A stretch of DNA of 59,269 nucleotides, from contig CAJTZX010000021.1 of assembly GCA_910584345.1 (NCBI GenBank), forward strand, positions 1-59,269. The letters run 5' to 3'. A program made the translations under genes and the position numbers. This DNA comes from an uncultured Eubacterium sp. Its GTDB lineage: Bacteria; Bacillota; Clostridia; Lachnospirales; Lachnospiraceae. Of the stretch, positions 44,068 to 53,078 are shown piece after piece. Position 1 is the stretch's first letter. Each line of letters begins with the position of its first letter. A model generated the notes under the pieces. It had not been told where the DNA came from. It saw only the letters and a list, made by a program, of their open reading frames with translations, and did no database searches.

Positions 44068-45423
44068 ATGGCATTTGACAGCTTATCAGAAAAACTTCAA
44101 AATGTATTCCGCAATCTGCGCAGCAAAGGCCGTCTGACCGAGGACGATGTAAAGACAGCGTTAAAGGAAGTTAAGCTCGCGCTTTTGGAAGCGGATGTGA
44201 ATTTTAAAGTAGTGAAAAATTTTACAAAAGAAGTTCAGGCACAGGCAATTGGTTCTGATGTTATGAATGGATTGAATCCGGGGCAGATGGTCATTAAAAT
44301 CGTTCATGATGAGATGGTCAAAATGATGGGTTCTGAGACGACGGAGCTTGTATTAAAGCCGGGTTCTGAATTGACAGTCATTATGATGGCAGGTCTTCAA
44401 GGCGCTGGTAAGACGACGACGACGGCTAAAATTGCGGGAAAGCTAAAGCAGAAGGGAAAAAAACCGCTTTTGGCAGCCTGTGACGTATATCGTCCGGCAG
44501 CGATTGAGCAGCTCCAAATTAACGGCGAGAAGCAGGGCGTCGAGGTGTTTTCCATGGGAGACAAAAACAGTCCTGTGAATATCGCGAAAGCCGCGGCAGA
44601 ACATGCTTCCAGACATGGTTATAATGTGCTGATTCTGGATACGGCCGGACGTTTGCATGTCGATGAGGCGATGATGGAAGAGCTGGCGCAGATCAAGCGT
44701 GAGATTGCTGTGACACAGACGATTCTCGTTGTGGATGCAATGACTGGTCAGGACGCGGTAAACGTGGCCAGCAATTTTGAAGAAAAAATCGGTATTGATG
44801 GCGTAATACTTACAAAGCTGGACGGCGATACGAGAGGCGGCGCAGCGTTATCCATTCGGGCTGTGACGGGAAAGCCTATTTTATATGTTGGAATGGGTGA
44901 AAAATTATCGGATTTGGAGCAGTTTTATCCGGATCGGATGGTTTCTAGAATACTTGGCATGGGCGACATTTTAACGCTGATCGAAAAGGCGGAAGCTGAG
45001 ATTGACCATGAAAAAGCAAAAGAAATGGAGCAGAAGTTTAAAAAGGCTGAGTTTGGCTTTGACGACTATCTGGAATCCATGAATCAGATGAAAAAAATGG
45101 GCGGCTTGTCCAGTGTGCTTTCGATGATGCCCGGAATTGGCGGTGCGCAGATGGAAGAGCTGGAAAACGCGATGGATGAAAAAAAGATGGCCCGTATTGA
45201 AGCAATTATTTATTCTATGACACCGCAGGAACGCAGTGATCCCGGGATTTTAAATCCAAGCAGGAAACGCAGGGTTGCTGATGGCGCAGGTGTTGATATT
45301 GCAGAAGTCAACCGTCTCGTGAAACAGTTTGAGCAGACGCGAAAGATGATGAAGCAGATGACCGGTATGATGGGCGGAAAAGGAAAACGTGGCAAAATGG
45401 GAAGATTTAAACTTCCGTTTTAG
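44068..45423 (+). CDS. ffh: Signal recognition particle protein Ffh
   Basis: SRP54 GTPase. N domain, then G domain with G1 GLQGAGKTTTTAKIAGKLK, DTAGRLHVDEAMMEEL and TKLDGDTRGG. The Met-rich M domain from about 325 includes MKQMTGMMGGKGKRGKMG. 451 residues. It binds signal sequences and 4.5S RNA; no 4.5S RNA gene was noticed in the window. AAAGGAG ribosome binding site. Confidence 0.97.
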   Translation: MAFDSLSEKLQNVFRNLRSKGRLTEDDVKTALKEVKLALLEADVNFKVVKNFTKEVQAQAIGSDVMNGLNPGQMVIKIVHDEMVKMMGSETTELVLKPGSELTVIMMAGLQGAGKTTTTAKIAGKLKQKGKKPLLAACDVYRPAAIEQLQINGEKQGVEVFSMGDKNSPVNIAKAAAEHASRHGYNVLILDTAGRLHVDEAMMEELAQIKREIAVTQTILVVDAMTGQDAVNVASNFEEKIGIDGVILTKLDGDTRGGAALSIRAVTGKPILYVGMGEKLSDLEQFYPDRMVSRILGMGDILTLIEKAEAEIDHEKAKEMEQKFKKAEFGFDDYLESMNQMKKMGGLSSVLSMMPGIGGAQMEELENAMDEKKMARIEAIIYSMTPQERSDPGILNPSRKRRVADGAGVDIAEVNRLVKQFEQTRKMMKQMTGMMGGKGKRGKMGRFKLPF

Positions 45424-45481
45424 CATAGATGATAAGGAATGACAGCAGTAAGTACTGTTTATTGTCAAGGAGGTGAAAGAA

Positions 45482-45727
45482 GTGGCAGTTAAGATCAGAT
45501 TAAAAAGACTTGGAAAGAAAAAAAATCCTTTCTATAGAATTGTTGTTGCAGATGCCAGAACATCCAGAAACGGCAAGAGTATTGATGAAATCGGAACATA
45601 TGATCCGATGAAAAATCCAAGTGAATTCCACGTAGACGAAGAGGCAGCTAAGAAATGGCTGGCAAACGGTGCGCAGCCTACAGAGACTGTAGCTAAAATT
45701 TTAAAGCTGGCAGGAATCGAAAAGTAG
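45482..45727 (+). CDS. rpsP: 30S ribosomal protein S16
   Basis: 81 residues: AVKIRLKRLGKKKNPFYRIV is the S16 signature. GTG start at 45482, a few bases after a near-perfect anti-16S match AAGGAGGTGA (45468-45477). An in-frame GTG at 45473 lies inside that site. Start of the conserved run rpsP, khpA, rimM, trmD. Confidence 0.97.
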   Translation: MAVKIRLKRLGKKKNPFYRIVVADARTSRNGKSIDEIGTYDPMKNPSEFHVDEEAAKKWLANGAQPTETVAKILKLAGIEK

Positions 45728-45774
45728 TGGCAGCAGGCTTGTTTTGCCTGAACTGCAGGTAGTGAGGTGGATAT

Positions 45775-46011
45775 ATGAAAGAATTAGTAGAAGTGATTGC
45801 AAAATCACTGGTCGATCATCCTGAAGAAGTAACTGTAACTGTAACAGAAACAGAGGATGATAAATCCATCGTAATCGAGCTGCGGGTAGCTCAAGAGGAT
45901 ATGGGAAAAGTCATCGGCAAACAGGGCCGTATTGCAAAGGCAATTCGTTCTGTTGTGAAGGCGGCGGCTTCCAGAGCAGATAAAAAGGTTATTGTTGAGA
46001 TTATGCAATAA
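45775..46011 (+). CDS. khpA: KH-domain RNA-binding protein KhpA
   Basis: 78 residues with a single KH domain; the GxxG loop is in MGKVIGKQGRIAKAIR. Formerly YlqC. In several Firmicutes KhpA pairs with KhpB (Jag/EloR) and affects cell elongation and RNA binding. AGTGAGGTGG ribosome binding site. A terminator-like hairpin separates it from rimM. Confidence 0.95.
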   Translation: MKELVEVIAKSLVDHPEEVTVTVTETEDDKSIVIELRVAQEDMGKVIGKQGRIAKAIRSVVKAAASRADKKVIVEIMQ

Positions 46012-46091
46012 TTTTTTATAGTCTGTGAAAATACCGCTGCACTTGGCTATACAGTCTTTGAGATCGTATCCGGTGCATATAAGAAAATAAG

Positions 46092-46132
46092 AAAGCATTG
46101 TAAGACAGTAAGTAGTTTTACAATGCTTTTTT
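46092..46132 (+). terminator. Hairpin with T-tract between khpA and rimM
   Basis: AAAGCATTGTAA (46092-46103) and TTACAATGCTTT (46118-46129) form a 12-bp perfect stem with TTTTTT at its end. It may attenuate transcription inside the rpsP-trmD cluster. The rimM start is 37 bases downstream. Confidence 0.85.
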
Positions 46133-46168
46133 CAAAACCAGTGTATGAAATAAAGGAAGGGTTCGTGC

Positions 46169-46699
46169 ATGGAAGATTTGTTTCAAATAGGTGCGGTAAC
46201 AAGCACACATGGATTGCGCGGTGAGCTGAAAGTATATCCGACGACGGATGAACCGGCGCGTTATCACAAATTAAAAGAAGTAATTTTGGATACAGGAAAA
46301 GAGCAGCTAAGCTTAAAGATAGAACATGCCAGATTATTTAAGCAGATGGTAATCATCAAGTTTGAAGGCTTCGATCATATCAATGAAGTGGAAAAATTCA
46401 AAGGCGCAAAGTTGTATGTTACGAGAGAAAACGCTTTGGAATTAGGGGAAGATGAATACTATTTTGCAGATCTGGCAGGCTTGCGTGTGGAGACGGAAGA
46501 AGGTCAGCTGTTAGGAAAAGTGACAGATATCCTGCAGACAGGCGCAAATGATGTATATGTGATCGGCCGCGAGAGGCAGAAGGATCTTTTAATTCCTGCA
46601 ATTAAAGATTGTGTAAAACAGATAGATCTGGAAAACGGCAGGATGGTCATTCATTTGCTGCCGGGACTTTTGGAAGCAAGCGAAGGCGGTGTAAAGTAG
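46169..46699 (+). CDS. rimM: Ribosome maturation factor RimM
   Basis: 176 residues. N-terminal IGAVTSTHGLRGELKVYPTT and a C-terminal PRC-barrel (YYFADLAGLRVETEEGQLLG, then DLLIPAIKDCVKQID). It assists 30S head maturation with S19. A purine-rich AAGGAAGGG precedes the ATG. Its stop is directly followed by the trmD start. Confidence 0.95.
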   Translation: MEDLFQIGAVTSTHGLRGELKVYPTTDEPARYHKLKEVILDTGKEQLSLKIEHARLFKQMVIIKFEGFDHINEVEKFKGAKLYVTRENALELGEDEYYFADLAGLRVETEEGQLLGKVTDILQTGANDVYVIGRERQKDLLIPAIKDCVKQIDLENGRMVIHLLPGLLEASEGGVK

Positions 46700-47422
46700 A
46701 TGCATTTTTATATATTGACGCTGTTTCCGGATATGATTCGACAGATTATGCATACAAGCATTATCGGGAGGGCGGTAAGTCATGGGATTCTGACTTTTGA
46801 AGCGGTGAATATCCGGGATTATACAGCGGATAAACATAAAAAAGTAGATGACTATCCTTACGGAGGCGGTGCAGGTATGGTGATGCAGGCACAGCCGGTT
46901 TATGATGCATGGAAGGCGGTCATGGAACAGATCGGGCAGGAAGGAGGAGTCCGTACGATTTATCTGACGCCGCAGGCTCCGGTTTTCGGACAGAAGATGG
47001 CAAAAGAGTTTGCAAAAGAACAAAATCTGATCTTGCTGTGCGGACATTATGAAGGGATTGATGAGCGGGTACTGGAAGAAATCGTGACAGATTACGTTTC
47101 CATCGGTGATTATGTCTTAACAGGTGGAGAGCTGCCAGCAATGGTGTTTGCAGATGCAGTAGCGAGGATGGTTCCGGGAGTGCTGACGAATGAGCTCTCC
47201 GGCAGTACGGAATCTTTGGAAGGAAATCTTTTGGAATATCCGCAGTACAGCCGTCCAGAAGAGTGGAATGGGAAAAAAGTACCGTCTGTGTTGCTGTCCG
47301 GCAATCATGCAAATGTGGATGCATGGCGCAGAGAACAGTCCATCCGCCGTACGGCAGACAGACGTCCAGATTTGCTGGCGCAGGCAGATCTGACAGAAAA
47401 AGAACAGGAAATTTATTTATGA
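46700..47422 (+). CDS. trmD: tRNA (guanosine(37)-N1)-methyltransferase
   Basis: SPOUT methyltransferase preventing frameshifting. FYILTLFPDMI, DDYPYGGGAGMVMQ, CGHYEGIDERV and GDYVLTGGELPAM (trefoil knot) are intact. 240 residues. It overlaps the next gene by 4 bases (ATGA). Confidence 0.97.
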   Translation: MHFYILTLFPDMIRQIMHTSIIGRAVSHGILTFEAVNIRDYTADKHKKVDDYPYGGGAGMVMQAQPVYDAWKAVMEQIGQEGGVRTIYLTPQAPVFGQKMAKEFAKEQNLILLCGHYEGIDERVLEEIVTDYVSIGDYVLTGGELPAMVFADAVARMVPGVLTNELSGSTESLEGNLLEYPQYSRPEEWNGKKVPSVLLSGNHANVDAWRREQSIRRTADRRPDLLAQADLTEKEQEIYL

Positions 47423-48174
47423 TACAGACATATGTACTAAACACAGGCGAATTGCCTGACCGGTTGGACTATCCGGTGCAATGGGAAGCTTATATGCAGA
47501 AAATGCCGCCGGAACGGGTGGAAAAAATCAGACGGATCCGTCATGAAGAAACGAAAAAGCAGAGCTTTGGCGCGGGCCTGCTGCTGCATGACGTATGCAA
47601 ACGGTTAGCTCCCGGGGAGGAGATTACGTATGCAGCGTATGGAAAGCCTGCCTGCGCGGATCTTCCATTTAATTTGTCTCATACAAAGGATGTTGTGATC
47701 TTAAGTGTTTGGGAAGGCATAAATCGGGAAGAGGTAATGATTGGCTGTGATATCGAGCAGATCCAGCCATATCAGGCAGAGATTGCCGGGAGGTTTTTTA
47801 CACGGGCAGAATACCACAGTCTGCAAGCAGTTCAAAACCCTCAGGAACAAGCAGAATTGTTCTACCGCTACTGGACGAAAAAAGAAAGTGTTATGAAATT
47901 GACCGGGCTTGGACTTTCTTTACCGATGGATTTGTATGATGTGCGGGGAAGCCAGCCGGTTGTGGATTTTGAAAAAACCTATACATGGTATGAAAAAGAA
48001 TTAAAAAAAGGACAAAAAAAGGAAGGATTTACACAGGCGGTAGAAACTTTGCTCTACCGGAAAATGTATTTCAAAGAATATCGTTATCCTCCATGTTGTA
48101 TTACCGTGTGCAGCACGATGGAACAGTTTGCACCGGATTATGTGCTTGCAAAACCGGGCAAAGAAGGAATATAA
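47419..48174 (+). CDS. 4'-phosphopantetheinyl transferase (Sfp type)
   Basis: 251 residues. FNLSHTKD at 84-89, the metal-binding IGCDIEQI (Asp111, Glu113), and RYWTKKESVMKLTGLGL (W-KxxS/E motif). It transfers phosphopantetheine from CoA to carrier proteins. The true start is ATG 47419, translationally coupled to trmD; a longer in-frame extension lies wholly inside trmD. No NRPS or PKS genes are here. AcpP at 34492 is a plausible substrate, although AcpS-type enzymes usually serve it. Confidence 0.92.
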   Translation: MIQTYVLNTGELPDRLDYPVQWEAYMQKMPPERVEKIRRIRHEETKKQSFGAGLLLHDVCKRLAPGEEITYAAYGKPACADLPFNLSHTKDVVILSVWEGINREEVMIGCDIEQIQPYQAEIAGRFFTRAEYHSLQAVQNPQEQAELFYRYWTKKESVMKLTGLGLSLPMDLYDVRGSQPVVDFEKTYTWYEKELKKGQKKEGFTQAVETLLYRKMYFKEYRYPPCCITVCSTMEQFAPDYVLAKPGKEGI

Positions 48175-48262
48175 TAAAAGGGAATAGTAATAGTTAATAG
48201 AAATGTTTGACGGAATGGACGATATGTTATAAGTATCCGGGAATCAAAAAGGGCAGAGTTTT

Positions 48263-49888
48263 ATGAAGAGAAGAAATAAAATCTATCTGTATATGACAGT
48301 GTTTTTTATTCTGGTTTATGTTGGACTGCTGACGGTTTTGTGTTTATCTGAATATACGGACAGCAGCGCTACCATACGCTCATTTGGTGATGCGTTTTGG
48401 TACTCTCTGGTTACATTTACGACGGTCGGCTACGGGGATCTTATACCAGTCACTCCTTTGGGACATGCGGTAGGCGTTGTGTTTCTTTTCATGTCTGCAG
48501 GTATTATGATGACATTGTTCGGCGCTGTGATTTCGTTTGTTACGAGTGAAGGATTTCCGCTGTTTCTGCTTGGATTTCAGCGGAAGAAAAATTGGTATTA
48601 TTTTGCAGATTATGGAGCGGAAGCAAATATTTTAGCTGCGAATATTTATAAAGAAGACCCGGATACGCTGATTATCTTTGGTGAGAAAAAAGATGACCAG
48701 ATGGAATTTCCAGACTATCCGTGCCTGTTTATCAACGTATCGCCGGCCAGGATTGTATCACGCAAGAAAAATATTGGCACAAAGTGTAAAATTTTTCTGA
48801 TGAAGGAAAATGACATCGGTGTGAACAGCCGCGCCGTTGATCTGCATTTGCTGCCAGTAGAAGTATATGCAAGGACGACGAACGGGCAGGATCATCTTTC
48901 GGGAAACATCCGATTTTTTCATAGCTATGATTGCTGTGCCAGACAATACTGGCGTTCCAAACCGTTATGCAGCTATGAAAATACGATTATAATCATCGGA
49001 TTTGGAAATTATGGGCGATGTATATTGGAACGAGCGATATTAACGAATGTGATTTCTGTGAATCAGCATGTAGCGTACCATATTTTTGGAGATGCAAAAG
49101 ATTTTCTTTTGATGCATAGGCATTTACATAAAGTGTTTTCGCTGGATGAAGTATCGAAAGATTCTGATTCTTTGATCTTTCATGATGAACTGTGGGAAAG
49201 CCGGCATGAGATACTTGAACAGGCAGACCGTATCATTATCTGTACGGACGACGAGCCACAAGGCTGGAGCATTTTCTGGCAGCTGAACCGATATTATAAG
49301 CTGCATGGACAGATTCATCTGCACAGTAACCGCAAAGCTCCCGGCGTATCGTATTTTGGTACAAATGAAGAAATTTATACGCCAAATCAGATTATGCGTA
49401 CGGCTTTGAATCAGGCTGCGATTATGATAAATGATATTTTTCGAAAGTCCGTGGATTATCCGACACTTAGCTGGGAGCGGCTGGATGATTTTCATCGGGA
49501 ATCCAAAATATCGGCGGCAGATCATTTGTTAACGAAAATAAGAATTCTTTTACAGGATGAAACGATTACTGAATATACTGCTAAAACTGTGGAAAGAGCC
49601 TATCAGGAATATTGTAAAACGTCAAAATCTGAAGCTGCAAAAGACAGATACCGCAGGCTGGACCACATGCGCTGGCTTCGATTTTATACATTTTATAATT
49701 GGAGTTATGGGGCTGTACGGGATGATGGTGCAAGACAGCATCCGATGCTTTGTCCATATGCGGAGCTGACACCAGAGCAAAAGAGGGAACGCGACGCTGC
49801 ATGGGAATTGTTAGGCAGTATGATGTCGGAGCTTAACAAGCAAAAAACCGGAAGCAAGGAGAACGTTAAGGATGAAGAATCAGAATAA
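48263..49888 (+). CDS. Two-TM potassium channel with TrkA-like and RyR-like domains
   Basis: 541 residues. TM1 about 8-28; pore helix and selectivity filter TVGYGD at 54-59; TM2 about 66-90. A first ligand-binding-like segment (about 110-220) precedes a Rossmann motif ENTIIIIGFGNYGRCILERA near 240-260, as in RCK/TrkA-N domains. The C-terminus (about 465-525) contains LDHMRWLRFYTFYNWSYGA then HPMLCPYAELTPEQKRERD, which fits the RyR domain pattern found in bacterial nucleotide-sensing and conflict proteins. So the channel is probably gated by a cytosolic ligand. The 3' end overlaps azlC by 17 bases. Confidence 0.85.
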   Translation: MKRRNKIYLYMTVFFILVYVGLLTVLCLSEYTDSSATIRSFGDAFWYSLVTFTTVGYGDLIPVTPLGHAVGVVFLFMSAGIMMTLFGAVISFVTSEGFPLFLLGFQRKKNWYYFADYGAEANILAANIYKEDPDTLIIFGEKKDDQMEFPDYPCLFINVSPARIVSRKKNIGTKCKIFLMKENDIGVNSRAVDLHLLPVEVYARTTNGQDHLSGNIRFFHSYDCCARQYWRSKPLCSYENTIIIIGFGNYGRCILERAILTNVISVNQHVAYHIFGDAKDFLLMHRHLHKVFSLDEVSKDSDSLIFHDELWESRHEILEQADRIIICTDDEPQGWSIFWQLNRYYKLHGQIHLHSNRKAPGVSYFGTNEEIYTPNQIMRTALNQAAIMINDIFRKSVDYPTLSWERLDDFHRESKISAADHLLTKIRILLQDETITEYTAKTVERAYQEYCKTSKSEAAKDRYRRLDHMRWLRFYTFYNWSYGAVRDDGARQHPMLCPYAELTPEQKRERDAAWELLGSMMSELNKQKTGSKENVKDEESE

Positions 49889-50627
49889 AAATGCTTTTAT
49901 CAATGGATTGCGGGATGGTATACCGATCGCTATGGGTTATTTTGCGGTAGCATTTTCCTTAGGGATCGTAGCAAAAAAAGCAGGTTTAAATCCGATCCAG
50001 GGATTTATATCCAGTTTGCTTAATCACGCTTCGGCAGGGGAATATGCTGAATTTACGGTAATTATGGCAAACGCGCCTTATGTGGAGATGGTATTTGTCA
50101 TATTAATTACCAATATGAGATATTTATTAATGAGCTGTGCGCTTAGCCAGAAGTTTCAGCCGGATACTTCTTTCATGCATCGGTTTTTCGTCGGTTTTGG
50201 AATCACAGATGAAATTTTTGGAATCAGCATCGGCAGACCTGGAATATTAAATCCGTATTATAATTACGGCGCAATGTTTATTGCTCTGCCGGGCTGGTCG
50301 ATGGGGACAGCTCTTGGGATTGTAGCAGGCAATATTTTGCCGGTATCCGTTGTCAGTGCGCTAAGTGTGGCATTGTACGGTATGTTTGTCGCCATTATGA
50401 TACCTGCATCCAAACAGAATAAGGTCGTGGGAGGAGTCGTTGCAGTTAGCTTTGCGGTAAGTTTTGCAGTATCTAAAGTATCTTTGTTTGAAAATATGTC
50501 TGACAGTATGAAGATCAGTCTGCTGACAGTGATAATCGCGGCAGCCGCAGCTGTTTTGTTTCCAGTAAAGCCAGAAGATGAATCGCAAGAGGACGAACAG
50601 AAGGGAATTTCGCAATATGGAACATAA
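49872..50627 (+). CDS. azlC: AzlC family branched-chain amino acid exporter, large subunit
   Basis: 251 residues. GLRDGIPIAMGYFAVAFSLGI, SLLNHASAGEYA and ITNMRYLLMSCALSQKF are AzlC signatures. Several membrane segments follow. With AzlD it exports branched-chain amino acids or analogues. The start lies inside the preceding channel gene and the stop runs 11 bases into azlD, indicating coupled translation of channel, azlC and azlD. Confidence 0.93.
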   Translation: MKNQNKNAFINGLRDGIPIAMGYFAVAFSLGIVAKKAGLNPIQGFISSLLNHASAGEYAEFTVIMANAPYVEMVFVILITNMRYLLMSCALSQKFQPDTSFMHRFFVGFGITDEIFGISIGRPGILNPYYNYGAMFIALPGWSMGTALGIVAGNILPVSVVSALSVALYGMFVAIMIPASKQNKVVGGVVAVSFAVSFAVSKVSLFENMSDSMKISLLTVIIAAAAAVLFPVKPEDESQEDEQKGISQYGT

Positions 50628-50934
50628 TATTTATTTGTATATACTTGTAGCAGCCGTAGTTTCCTGTATAATCCGTGTGCTGCCGTTGACTTTGATACGC
50701 AAAAAGATTAAAAATCCGTTTTTGCAATCGTTTCTTTACTATGTACCTTATGTAACACTTGCAGTCATGACATTTCCGGCAATGTTAGCTGCGCCGCAGT
50801 ATCCTGTCGCTGGAATTTTGGCGTTGGTTGTTGGAATCGTTGCTGCATGGAAAGGGTTAAACATGGTAGGAATTGCCGTATTGTGCTGTGGGGTTGTTTT
50901 TGTCTGTGAGACAGCGATTGTCTTGTTTCGGTAG
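50617..50934 (+). CDS. azlD: AzlD family small subunit
   Basis: 105 residues with about three or four membrane helices. VSCIIRVLPLTLIRKKIKNP and YYVPYVTLAVMTFPAML match AzlD. Partner of AzlC. ATG 50617 follows AAGGGA by about 10 bases. Confidence 0.92.
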   Translation: MEHNIYLYILVAAVVSCIIRVLPLTLIRKKIKNPFLQSFLYYVPYVTLAVMTFPAMLAAPQYPVAGILALVVGIVAAWKGLNMVGIAVLCCGVVFVCETAIVLFR

Positions 50935-50971
50935 GAAAAGGATAACTTTTCAGATAAGGGAGATTTTTTAA

Positions 50972-53071
50972 ATGAGGAAAAAAAGTATTTTAAAACAGCT
51001 GCTTATTCCAATGCTGACGCTTGCGGTAGCTTTGCCTGCCGTGGTACTTGTTATATTTACGACATCTTATGAACAGGAAATCTATAAAAAAAACGAGCAG
51101 CTTTCCAGCCTGATGGCAGGTGAAATCTCGATTTTTATGGATGAGGCGTATCATGTCAATGAAGAACTGGCAGATAATCCAAGCATATTGACGATGGATA
51201 CAGATGTGCAGACACCGATTTTAAAGCGATGTGTAGAACGCAATTCTTATTTAGATCAAATATATATACAAGGTACAGATGGCATGCAGACCGGCCGTTC
51301 TTCTGGAGAGCTGGCAGACCGTTCTGCCAGGTGGTGGTTTATGCAGATGATGGAAGAACCGCAGGCATTTGTATCCAAATCTTATTATTCTGTTGCAACA
51401 GGAATGCCCTGTGCATCTGTATTTTTCCCAATGTATCAGGACAATGAGCTGCAGGGTGTTTATGCGGCAGATTTGAAACTGGATTTTTTACAGGAGTTAA
51501 TCGGAGAACATTCGAATGAAGCGGATGGCAGGATTTCTTTTGTGATTGACGGAGAAGGGGTCGTAGTAGCACATCCAGATCTTACACAGCTAGAAGAGCA
51601 GTATAATTATAAAGAGCTGACTTCTACTGTGGCAGTCAAAGATGCTTCTGGAAATCCTGCCGTTGACGAAGAAGGGAACATTAAGACGGAGCAGCATACT
51701 TTTGAAATATCTGATGACTTAAAACAAGTCATTGCGCATGTGATGGCAGGAGACAGTGGCAGTACGAAAATATCTTATGATAAGCAAACGTATTATGCCG
51801 GTTATGCAGCGATTCCGCTGCAGGGGAACTCGGATTCCTGGTCATTGATTACTTTACAGAAGAAAAGCGCTGCAATGGCAATGGCTGTGCGCATGCTTCT
51901 TGCAGCTGCAGCAGTTACTATCATAGCAGTTGCAGCCGTTGTGTTTTTTGTGCTGCATCTTGCCCGCAAACTGACAACTCCGGTCGTTGCGATCTCAGGA
52001 CTTATGAAGGATGCTGCAGAAGGGGATTTTTCTGCTTCTGCTGATGAGAGCAGCCAAAATGAAGTCGGGCAGCTGGCAGCAAGTTATAATGTAATGGCCG
52101 GCCGGATCTCCAGCGCGCTGCATCATATGACTGATTATACGAAAGACCTGATGCAATGTTCAAACCGACTTCAGGCTATGGAGTCAGACATAGATGTGAT
52201 TAGCCAGGCTATGCAGGAAATTACAGATGGTACAGCAGCACAAACATCTGAGGTTAGCCAGGTTACAGAGCATATCGCGCAAATGGAAAAGCGGTTTGAT
52301 CAGCTTAAGGCAAAAAGCGCGGATTTGCTGTACGAGGCTGAGCATACGGTAACATCCGGTTCGGAGGGAATCCGAAGCATTCAAAAATTAGAAGAACAAA
52401 ACCGCAGCGTAGAAGAGCATATGGCATGTTCTTATGAAAAAGTAAAACTGCTTGAAATGCATTCCAAAAAAATAGCTGAAATTGTACAGACGATTCGAAA
52501 TATTGCTTCGGAGACAGAGCTGTTGGCGCTGAATGCAAGCATTGAAGCTGCAAGAGCAGGAGAACATGGGAAAGGGTTTGCTGTTGTAGCAGAGTCCGTT
52601 GGTAAGCTGGCTGCGGATTCTTCGAAAGCAACGGCAGATATTGATACAATGATCGGAGCATTTTGCGGTGATATTGATGATATTTTAGCACAATTTGAAA
52701 AGATGAAGACGATGGTTGCGGCTCAGGTATCTTCTATGCAACAGACCGGAGAGATTATTGCGGACTTTAAAAAAGTTACAGAACAGACCGGAAGCTCTGT
52801 CAGCGATATGAACGGCTTTATTCAGGAAATGTATGAGATTGACCGGCAGATTGGCGCAGCTGCACAGCGGATCCATGATATTTCAAAGCAGGCAGAAACA
52901 TTATCTGCAGAAGCCGCGGTTTCTGTTGAAAAAGAGCTGATGGATATTCAGATTGGTGTGGAGAGTCTTACAATGGTATCTGATTTAATGGAGCAGGAGA
53001 TGCGGAAGTTTAAATTTCATTCCAAAGTCAGTGCCAAGGAGAATGAAAAAGATGGACGGCAGGAGGATTAA
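50972..53071 (+). CDS. Methyl-accepting chemotaxis protein with dCache-like sensor
   Basis: 699 residues. TM1 about 10-30; a periplasmic-type sensor of about 270 residues with the double-Cache features (RSARWWFMQM, YAADLKLDFLQELIGE); TM2 about 305-330; HAMP about 330-385; then the coiled signalling domain with the conserved tip AEIVQTIRNIASETELLALN followed by ASIEAARAGEHGKGFAVVA. Ligand unknown, but dCache receptors commonly bind amino acids, and the upstream genes export amino acids. No other chemotaxis genes are in the window. Confidence 0.93.
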   Translation: MRKKSILKQLLIPMLTLAVALPAVVLVIFTTSYEQEIYKKNEQLSSLMAGEISIFMDEAYHVNEELADNPSILTMDTDVQTPILKRCVERNSYLDQIYIQGTDGMQTGRSSGELADRSARWWFMQMMEEPQAFVSKSYYSVATGMPCASVFFPMYQDNELQGVYAADLKLDFLQELIGEHSNEADGRISFVIDGEGVVVAHPDLTQLEEQYNYKELTSTVAVKDASGNPAVDEEGNIKTEQHTFEISDDLKQVIAHVMAGDSGSTKISYDKQTYYAGYAAIPLQGNSDSWSLITLQKKSAAMAMAVRMLLAAAAVTIIAVAAVVFFVLHLARKLTTPVVAISGLMKDAAEGDFSASADESSQNEVGQLAASYNVMAGRISSALHHMTDYTKDLMQCSNRLQAMESDIDVISQAMQEITDGTAAQTSEVSQVTEHIAQMEKRFDQLKAKSADLLYEAEHTVTSGSEGIRSIQKLEEQNRSVEEHMACSYEKVKLLEMHSKKIAEIVQTIRNIASETELLALNASIEAARAGEHGKGFAVVAESVGKLAADSSKATADIDTMIGAFCGDIDDILAQFEKMKTMVAAQVSSMQQTGEIIADFKKVTEQTGSSVSDMNGFIQEMYEIDRQIGAAAQRIHDISKQAETLSAEAAVSVEKELMDIQIGVESLTMVSDLMEQEMRKFKFHSKVSAKENEKDGRQED

Positions 53072-53078
53072 ATAGGTT

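Noticed and set aside
47263..47418. 52-residue N-terminal extension of the phosphopantetheinyl transferase
   Set aside because: It lies entirely within trmD in another frame; the ATG at 47419 in an ATGA overlap matches the family N-terminus.
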